A DNA stretch of 38,125 bases from Klebsormidium nitens (lineage: Eukaryota > Streptophyta > Klebsormidiophyceae > Klebsormidiales > Klebsormidiaceae): assembly GCA_000708835.1 (NCBI GenBank), contig DF237656.1, forward strand, positions 1 to 38,125, written 5' to 3'. How positions within the stretch are numbered: position 1 is the stretch's first letter; every line of letters starts with the position of its first letter. Of the stretch, positions 12,552-21,900 are shown piece by piece. Below the pieces are notes generated by a model, which had not been told where the DNA came from, did no database searches, and saw only the letters and a program-made list of their open reading frames with translations. A program made the position numbers and the translations under genes.

Positions 12552-13505
12552 CACGCCCTTAGTACAGTTGCAAGTGTAGATAGTCGTTTATGCAATGTGT
12601 CATGCATGGCATCCGTGCAGCAAGTCGACTGCTCGGCTTTTTGAGAGTATTTGAGCTTATGAGCTGAGATTATGGTTGGTTCTTTCTCGAGTCCGACCAT
12701 CTCCAATGACGGAGAATGTAAGGTCGTAGGTCGCTCTGCAATCGATGTTATTGTTAGGTCCATGCAACAGAAAAGTGCGTTCCTCCCCTCTCTTGATACT
12801 GTTCGTATATTGAGAAGATCTTTTCATTTTCGATATTTGCTGCCAGTAAAGGATTGTAGACAGGACCGGCCGGTATCAATCATTAGAGGTGACAAAGTTC
12901 TCAATCAACAGAGACGTACTCTCTTAATTGTACAACATAGAGCCGGAGGTAAGATTGATACAACCTGCTACACTAGACTGTCGGTCTGAAAGACCTCCAC
13001 CATGGGCTTCTTGTCATCCTGCATGTACGTTGCTAGCTCATGCCCGGCCAGGCCGCAAATGATCGAATCGGATGAGTCCCTAGCTTATAATCTGACACAC
13101 ATGCGGTACAAAGCGTCTGCGAGGTTGCATGAACGTTCGGAGCATTACCAACTCGATTGTTTCTCAGGTGGCATCAACGTCACCTCTATCAGTATTATAT
13201 GTTCCACGTACGTTGTACGTAGCAAACATGCATGTAAGCAGAGAATCGATGATTGCATGATTCAGCCGCGACACCGTGTATTACCGTCGGGTGACGCATG
13301 CATCAATCACAAGAATAGTGCGAAAAGCCATGGCACCGGTTCGGGCGACGACGTGCGCCTTGATTGGCCGGTCCGACAATCAAATGTGCTCCCCTTCCTT
13401 AGTATTATGGCTTTGAACGAACAATCTTGTAACTGAAATTTATTGCTTCCGTTCTTCACACGTACTTGCAAACGCTGTAGCTGGAAATCTAAGAAGGAGG
13501 ACACT
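12552..13505. other. Convergent intergenic stretch, no gene supported
   Basis: This stretch lies between the 3' ends of RGTB and the BTB gene. An open frame at 13002-13436 (144 codons, +) resembles no family I know and has no repeat or domain signature, so I treat it as chance. Nothing else is visible. Confidence 0.45.
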
Positions 13506-14761
13506 TTACTTCAGATTGGACCTTGGCAGGAGGCCTTTCAGCCAGTCTTTCAGTTCTGAATCCCAGGGTGCGACATTGAAAAGATCAGGGAGCCATTTTT
13601 TCGATTACATCCCTCTGCTGCTCCTGAGGAAGAGTGCCGAGCACTGCTCGGACGTCTGCCAGGATTCGCTGCTCTTGTTCGACATCCTCGCTTGTGCCCT
13701 GGTTTCCAGGTCTAGGTGGTATCCACAAGCGAAGGACACCGGCCCTATTCTCAAGCGTAAGGAGAGGTCTGCCCTTTCTAATGGTTGCGATGAGATCCTG
13801 ATAGAAATGAAGGAGGTATGCACGTCTGACCAACTCGAATCTTTTCGCCTCTGGGGCAAAAAGCTTCCCTGATATGGTGTTCCTTGTGTCCTCAAAGGCC
13901 TTCATCAGTGACGACATGTCAGCACCGCTCACGATTGCCAAGTCTGTCAGCAGCCAGAGTCTTTTTAGGAGCATTTCGAGACGTTGATGACAGCTTGGTG
14001 AACGCTCATAGTAGTCAAACAGCTGCCTTTTCAAGCACTCAAAGTTGCCTTTCAAACTCTTCAGAAGGTTGCTGAAGCTGAAAGCACCCTCCTTGAATAG
14101 CGCTACAGCAGTTGGTCTCAGCAAGTCAATCTGGTCTCCCAACGTCTCAAGCATTGCATCCCAGATATTTTGTCTGAAGACATCAGTCGGCTTGGCTGGA
14201 GCTAGCCGTTCCTGTAACAGCTTTGCCCCAGCGCACATCTCTTGTTGGCTCAGACCTTGGACAAAACCCCGCTCCTCTGCGGTCCATGGCACAGCCAGGA
14301 TATATTCAAGAGCATACTCTTGCAGGAGAACAATCTGCAAGTGGTTGGCAGCCTGAAAGACTTCTACTCATCTTGTACGGTGGCAAAAGGAGGCTCCCTC
14401 CAAACCTTGAAATCGCCACTCACTGACTCATACAGAAGCTCAAAGGCTCGTGCGTATGCCTTGACGTTGCTGCAGTCTTTCAGCGTTACCCCCCTCTTTA
14501 GTCCCCTGTGGTCTGCAAGTCCTCTTTTGCAGACCATCTATCTGAGAGGAGCGTTTCAAAGAACGCGCTGTGCTTCTTCAACAGCTTGCTGTGCAGAAAG
14601 AGAGTCACCGCTTCCGGCGTGCCAGGGGTGCTTGTTGCTCCTGCCTTGGCTGACTTCGGCTCACGTTCCTCTGATTGGAGCGTGAGTAAGAGGTCTGAGC
14701 TGAGCGGATCGTTGAATGCGAAGCCCTCCATGCTCGGAGAATCGGACGACGCTTCCGCCAT
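13506..14761 (-). pseudogene. BTB/POZ protein of the plant At3g05675 type, frame broken three times
   Basis: Reading from the ATG at 14761, frame A gives a BTB start (LFLHSKLLKKHSAFFETLLS, then DRW) and stops at 14498-14500. The BTB middle (VTLKDCSNVKAYARAFELLY) continues in another frame to 14364. A third frame runs from about 14370 to 13585 and holds the long C-terminal region (EYALEYILAVPWTAEERGF ... VLRLWIPPRP). A fourth gives the conserved end (WLPDLF...) and stops at 13506. Together they cover the family's full length, about 418 codons without introns. BTB proteins of this family are thought to be substrate adaptors of CUL3 ubiquitin ligases. The last break coincides with a 6-A run, so assembly error is a real option. 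The first two could also be 29- and 53-nt introns, which I find less likely. So this is either a pseudogene or an intact gene with consensus errors. Confidence 0.72.
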
Positions 14762-15953
14762 CTGTCCTGGCTCTAAAACTCTTGCTAAAGACCTTACTAA
14801 GTTTATTGATTCAGATTCTTACAAGTGATCAAGTGAGACCTTCCCCCAGCATTTTCACGAAGTTCTGCTAACGCCGCGGCCACGCGCGCCCGCCTGAGTC
14901 CATCCCTTGAACCCAAACCCTGTCGCTCGCGTCTCGCGCGCGCGCTGCGCAACCGTCACCTCGGCCGGCCGGCCGCGCGGCCGCAAGGGCGGCGGCGCCC
15001 CCCGCCTGAAAGGTCACTGAAACTTCCGCTTATTCTCATCCGTCTCTCGACCACTGAGCGGGGAAGAACGGGGCAGTCTAACCAGTCCTATACGGTGCTA
15101 AGCAAGTTGCCGGCGTTTGCTCGAGCAATGCTCCCGATAGAGTCACACGAATGAGCAGGAGCTAGCATAAGGTTTTTCCTCAACGAATTTGTACACTACA
15201 ATTGCGTTGACATGATATTGAACGCTACGTAGCTTGGTCGCACGTCTGGCAAGGAGGCACTGCGAGCTTTGATCTGGGGCATTGCCAATCTGCCTCTGTT
15301 ACTTACTGTCGTGGGTTTTAGCAAAGAGTTGATCACTGCTGTGGCGAACGCGTACGCCATGTCGATCATCATCATGTGTAAAACCCGTTTGCGAGCCGTG
15401 AGGCCAGTAACCAGACGGGTTTGGAACATAGTGCTTTCATCGCCCTTAAATGTGGAGTACTGATCGAAGCTAGTTAGTTCTCGAACCACGATGCTCTGCC
15501 AAGAGAGGATTCGGCTGAGTGACGACCTGTCCCTGAGAATCATATCAGCTTCCGCCAAAGGTGGTTCGTTTCCCAATAATTCGTTTATTTCTCTTTCAGA
15601 ATCCGAATGTCTTCTGCAAGGCGCATGGTTCTGCTGTTTGACGCATATAAATCTTTTGACGTCTGTGTCATCTCCTAGGGTCTGCTAATCATGTGGGCCG
15701 ATTTCGTCTTAATATTTCGTTCTGTACACTCGGCACAAATCTGCACGTAACGCACAGCTTTCTAGTACCCTGGTTGGTACCGCAATAAAATCTGTCAATC
15801 ACTCTCTGCACTGCGTTCGTTTCAGCAACGTTCGTTTCAGCAAGGTCTATCCATTAGCTCCTATATTTTGTATTCGGTAACTTTATGCACAATGGTCACT
15901 AATTCTTTGTCCTCTCAAGCCGCAGCTTGAGTGCGCGCGCAACTTTTCTCTAT
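14762..15953. promoter_or_regulatory. Upstream region of the BTB gene with a GC-rich island
   Basis: About 14870-15010 is almost pure G/C with many CpG and stacked GGCC/GCGGCC palindromes, unlike the flanking DNA. It lies 110-250 bp upstream of the BTB start codon, as expected of a promoter island. The rest, up to the GH17 stop codon, holds that gene's 3' UTR. A 126-codon minus-strand frame at 15196-15576 is unrecognised. A short duplication of GTTCGTTTCAGCAA lies near 15812-15842. Confidence 0.35.
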
Positions 15954-18900
15954 CTACAAAAGCGCACTGAGGAACACGGCCATGATGGTCGCTACTGTAC
16001 ATAGCGCGCTCGCGGCCGCGCGCGCGCGCGCGCCGCCCGTCACGAAAGCCTTCAGACCAATCGCCTGCGTGATGTTCGTACCGATCCGGAACTGGCAGTA
16101 CTCGTGAGAGGGATCGACGGTTGTCAGCTGTGCTGCGCCGTTGAAGACGCACGCAGCAGGGTCCTGGCAAAGCGGAAAGAGAGCGGCTCTTTTTGCAAAA
16201 ATAGTTCTCAAGGCGATGCTGACTTAACAAAACCGCATCGAAACAATCAAAGTTTGAAGATGCTGGACCAAGGAAACGTCCGAGAGCCTTCGGAGTGTCC
16301 GCAATGTGTCCCTTAGACTGTCTTGTGATTTCGAGAACGAAACTTCAGAAAGGCTCCCTTTCCGCAGTCAACTTCAGGAATATGAGGCTCCGCATCTTGT
16401 TCTTCGCACATCGCAGAAGTCAAAAAATGAGTTCAATGAATCCAGTCCGTTCCGCCCCATACCTGCTTGTTCCGCTGGTAATAGTCGTTGAATGCATACG
16501 AGGCGTGGGCGGAAACCGTGTTCGGGTAAGAGCACGATCCACCGTCATTGATGTCAGCGCACTTGGCGCCCCCCGCGCCACAAGCCCATTCGATGGCGCT
16601 TCTGCATAGACGGACACATCAAGTCTGGCCACTTGGACGGAAGGGACGCATGCTGCCAACCCTTGGACAAGATTTGAAAGAAGCGGTTTCCGAAAGGTTC
16701 TAACGCGAACGATCCGGCCTTGGTCAGTGGAACAAGTGCAATCTCCTCAATGGTTCCTTGCAGAGAGGAACACGCACAGAAATACAGCGCTTCTCGAATA
16801 TTTGAGATCCATCTGGCAAAGCAACCCTGCCGAATATCGGCATCGCGATCCATGCGAGGTGCGATTGCAGCCGGGAACTGGAGAAACGAAAACCTGGCCA
16901 AACGTCGAGAAGCGAGGCTCTGCCTCGCGCCGAACTGAGTCGCTGCTTCGCCTCGTCGATCTGCTTTCTAAGAGAGAGGTGGCAAGCCCCTTTCGTTCGC
17001 CGTCTGTTCACACCGTTTACAAGGATAACATATGCACCCCTTGCACAGCCTGTAAAAATTGCAGCGGGAACTCACTGCAGTTGCGCACTGGTCGCGTTGT
17101 CCCGCGCGACGCACCACTGCTTCGCGAGGCCGAGCGCCTGCACGCCGCCCGTGCCCGCGAAGTCTAGCGCGTACTTCGGGCTCCCCTGAAACGGTGAGGA
17201 AAAGAGGACTCGTTAGGCTAGCCCGATAGAAGGGACGAAAGTAGCGAGGAGAGTAATCTGAGCGACGTCTGATGCGTACTTGGGGCTCCAATGAAACAGC
17301 GAGCAAGAGGGAAATCTTTAGGTTAGCCCAACAGGATCAGCGAGAAAGGCGAAGAGAGCATGCCAAGCGAAGTCTAGCGCGTACTTCGGGCTCCACTGGA
17401 ACGGTGAGCAAAAGGGGAATCTTTAGGCTAGGCCGACAGAAAGAGTGAAACTAGCAAGGAGACTAATCTGAGCGACGTCTAGCGCTTGCTTTGGGCACCC
17501 CTGAAACAGCGAGCAAAAGGGGAATCTTTTGGCCAGGCCGACAGAAAGAGCGAAACTAGCGAGGAGACTAATCTGAGCGACATTCAACGCGTAAATTGGG
17601 CACCCCTGAAACAGCGAGCACACGGAGAGCCTTTAGGCGGTCCTGAAAGGAAGACTGACATGGGCGACGAAACCAACGTGTCCGTTAGAGGTGCCGGAAT
17701 GTCCTGAAGTTTCAATTCAGGAGTAGAGTACTCCAAATGCATCGACCGCAGCCTTTCAGGAAAAACCACTGGCAGCAAGTTTAGTGTGCGACTTTGAATG
17801 GTTCGCGCAGCAGAAACTTCAAAAGCAACAAGATTCCCCGCGCAACCAAATCGCCCAACTCGACAAACAATGCTTTTGTCACCCATCCCAGTCAACCTTT
17901 GTTCCAGAAACAAGCATGAAAAGGTCTTGCTAAGCCGAGTGATCGCTGCACTCTGTCAATCACAGTCCAGAAAGATACTACGCAAGCGACTAATGCGCTC
18001 ACCGTCGCGTCAAAGACGCCCCAGTGCGGCTCAAAGTCACCCGCGCTTGTGGACTTCTTATCCTCGTCCAGCAGCTCAAACACGTAACAGCCCAGGATCT
18101 GTCTTGGTTTCAGGGGGGTCCCCGTGCCGCTCAGACAGTGGCGAATGACCCCCCCGTTGAACTCCTGGGCGTTGGCCACGGTCGCGTACACGTGGCCGCT
18201 CGTCGGCCAGCCAACCTGACGTCGAAAGAGATGAGAGTTCAAGCGGGTGAGGTAGGAATCGACGACGGAAATGTGGAAGGTGAATTGAATTGCAACCTTG
18301 CCGTATGCTGACTTGGTGCTAAAGTCCGTCGTTCATTGGAAACGTCAGCCTTGGCCGAATGGATCCAACGCCCGACAATGAGACGTGGCTAGCCCCGTGG
18401 ATAGCTTTTTGGCAGTGAAGGTGCAAGCCTCCGTCGTTGCCACGGTTGTTGAAAGAGGGCCACAGGCATCGGTCATGATGAATTTCCGTGTCTTGTCTCC
18501 ACTTTGCGCAAGGAATGCTGCCTGTTCGGTTTTCGCCGGTTTGGAAGCTCAATCGGAACTTGTCAGGCGGCTTTCAAAGACTCGCGCGTTCCTTCAAAAA
18601 CATGGGCGGAAGACTCGAGAATCCAAGCAAGAGTTTCAACGTCGTTTCTGCACGAGGCAAAACTAGAGCGGGGACTTGCCTCGCCAACCAAAAGCGGCAT
18701 GTTGGGATAGCCGGTCCCGTTGAGCGCGTAGTAGACGGCATCTAGCATGGCGTCAAACATGTTGGTGTACAACAGCCCGGAGCCCCGGTCGAACCACCCG
18801 AGCTCCTCGCGGAACATAAGCTCTTCTACCGGCGGCGGATATTGCTGCAGATTCACGAAAAGAGTTGGTAAGAAACAGTACCCAGAAATTCTCCAGGTTT

Positions 18901-21900
18901 TATTCATTACTGAAATGTTGTTTTGGGAGACTATCCAGGGGATTGGTGTCAGGATTCTGAACCGGCCCATATACCCGGTCAGACCAACCGAGCTCCTTAC
19001 GAAACATGAGCTCTTGGACCGGGGCCGAGTATTGCTGCAGTTTAGGAATTCGAGTGGTACAAAGCAACCTAATCTGCCACAGGCTCAAAGTCACTGAAAA
19101 AGCCTCCTCGGAAGTGATCTGGTCTACCGAGGGAGGGATCGAGACCGAGTTGAAGTGAACCAGATGCACTCAAGAGGCCTCGGAAGAACATCCCGAGCTC
19201 CTCAGAGACACAAACTCTTTCACCGAGATTGATCATCCGAAGCTCAACTATAACATTGCGATCGATGGAAATGCTCCCGTAAAAAAAAGGATTCTGCAAT
19301 CTACAAAGTATGTCAAGGAGAAGCATCAAACGTTTCTGGTAGAATCACCGGACGTCCTTGCGAAACACGCGTCCTTCTATCTGGCCAGAACTCTGCTACG
19401 AGTTGAGAAACCGTCTGCAAAGCTTATCGTTTTCTGCCACTCAACGCGCACCCGCATCACTCAAGGAAGCCAAAATTGAGAAGCTTTTGGTAGAAAGCCT
19501 TATGCTGCCAACAAACGTTCTTCACCAGGTTCGCGGCAACTAGGAATGGGCAGAAGTTGGCCACGCTTACCTGTTTTGCCAAAACAATGCACCCTTCGAC
19601 CAGGAAACCAAAGCAGGCAATTAAGTTATCATTCTTCTCTCCAGGTACGCGGCAACTAGGAAGGGGAAGATGTTCACCGCGCTTTACCTGGTTTGGCGTT
19701 GACCCGCACCCTTCAACCACGAAATCAAATCAGGCACGATATAAATTTTCTCACCAGGTACGCGGCAACTAGGAACGGGTAGACATTGACCGTGAACCGC
19801 GAGCCCGTGGATTGGATGAGCTGCAGGATTGGTCGGTACAGCTCCTTGAGGTCCGGCTTGAAGGCGCCCGCCGAGGGGGGGTACGACGCGGCCAGGTCGC
19901 CAGTGTTAACCTGGGGTGAACGGAAGCGGGTTAAGAAAGATGACAGTGACAAAGCGAGTTTCGGAGACGAGGCGTGAAGGCGTCTGTGAGGGGGGGATGC
20001 GACGCGGCCAGTTCGACAGCGTTAACCCCAGGGTTAGAGGAAACGGGTTAAATAAGGCCGCAATAACAAAACGAGTTTTGGGAGCTGAGGCGTCAAAGGC
20101 GCCCGCCGAGAGGGGATAAGACGCGGCCAGGTCGCCGGTATTAACCTGGGGTTAGCGGAAGCGGGTTACGGACTTTACAAAACTGGTTGAATAACGGCAG
20201 TCTCCAACAGGTGTCGGAGGGGAACGGTGCGGCCAGGTCACTGATGCTGACCCGAGGTTAAGGGAAACGGATTAAGAACTACCGCGGGTTTGAGAGATGG
20301 TGCCGGCGCTTAAACAGAGCGTTACTATTTTTTGATCACGTGACTATAATTCGCGGGGAATCTATCTTCGAAGTGCTACGACACCGATTTCGCTCCGCCG
20401 CCGCTCGACGCTCTGTCGAGGAGACGAGCCCTTCCTAAGAGTAGACAAAACCATCCGGACGCAAGGGGCTATTTCTCCGCTCTCGTTTGGTCGGCGAAGA
20501 ACGAATTCTTTCTGGGTCTACCCTTCGACCCACCGACAAGTTGCGCCAGATGCTGTCATTCAGAAGTCATGCAAAAAGTCATTAAGAGCTGCTTAGAAGT
20601 GGCTTCCGTGTCCTTTGTGATAACTTGTTCTCAGCAGAATCTGGCGAAGCCGTCTAGAGGCTGCCCAGAAACGTTCCAGCTTTACCAACAGCCGTGCCTT
20701 AGGCGGTCCGGAGCTTTTCGAAAGCTGTGCCGAATCTGTGGGAGTTTTAAGAAGCTCTCCCTGCAGCTCGCCAGGGAGTATCAAACGCTGTCCGCAACAT
20801 GTCCAGACACTAAATGGGCGCTTCTAAGAGCTTTTTGGACGCTGTCCAAAGTAAGAAGGCGAAATTTGTCCGAATCAGTCCTCACCGGAGTGGTCACCTT
20901 CACGGTGCCGTCCGAACGCCGTTTCTCACTTTGACCGTGTCGTCGGAAAGGCGCTGTGTGATTGTTGTAAATAGTGTCCGAAAGCGTCCAGGACTCTCAC
21001 TGGGCCGTCCGAACGGCGCTATGTGAACGCGGTAAACAGTGTCCGAGAGCGTCCGGGATTCTCAACGGTGTGGCCACCATCAACGTGCCGTCCGAACGCC
21101 GCTTTGGGAACACTGTAAACGGTGTCCGAAGGCGTCCGGAAGTCTCACCGGGGTGGTAACTTTCACAGTACCGTCCGAACGGCGCTTTGTGAATGCTGTG
21201 AGCAGTGTCCGAAAGCGTCCGGAAGTCTCACCGGGGTGGTAACTTTCACAATACCGTCCAGGCCCAGCTCCCTGAGGCAGTCGGCGATGTTTTGCATCGC
21301 CGGGTACAGCGTGTTCAGATACGCGCCCTGCGCGCGCGTTGAGAGGATTGAGCGTCTTTTGAATAGGAAAGCCCTGTCAGCTTTTCTTGCTGCTTCTTCT
21401 CGCCGCGTGATAGCTTTGGGCGCTCGAGCTGTAGTCAAGAAAAGAGCTGCACTGCTTAAGGTGATGCTTTTCCATTGTGAGAAAGCTCCAGTGACGCTTT
21501 CGACTTGGATTGCTTCGTTTCGATTGTGGAGCTCTTGGGTTGCATGTTCAGGCCGGAATTTTGGATTCAGTCGTTCCTGACCACGGGACGTAACTCTCGT
21601 GTTCGTTTCGCTCTCGCCAGAATCGACCAACTAATGAATGCAATCAGTCAGTCCGCCTGCTGAATGCAACACACCCTAAGCTAAAGGCTGAACAAGAACT
21701 GGATCTGATCAGCGAGAAACGCCTCCCCCGTGCTACTCACGTTATACCAGGACCCGAAGGCCTCGTTTCCGACAGCAACTCAACAGATGTTCACGCCCCC
21801 CGGGGATGATTATACCCCAGAACCTCTGAACCTCTGAATCTCGAAATCCAAATTAACCCCAATTCATGCAAAACCGCGCGCTACTCACGTTGTACCAGGA

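Noticed and set aside
13002-13436. 144-codon open frame on the plus strand between RGTB and the BTB gene
   Set aside because: No family resemblance and AT/GC-mixed sequence like the surrounding intergenic DNA.
16968-18242. Various frames over the 105-bp array, and a possible repeat-protein gene there
   Set aside because: The periodic frames come from copies of the GH17 exon-8 edge; the array lies inside a GH17 intron.
17160-21265. CRISPR array, because of regular direct repeats
   Set aside because: The units have no spacer/repeat alternation, are 83-105 bp contiguous duplications, and lie in eukaryotic introns.
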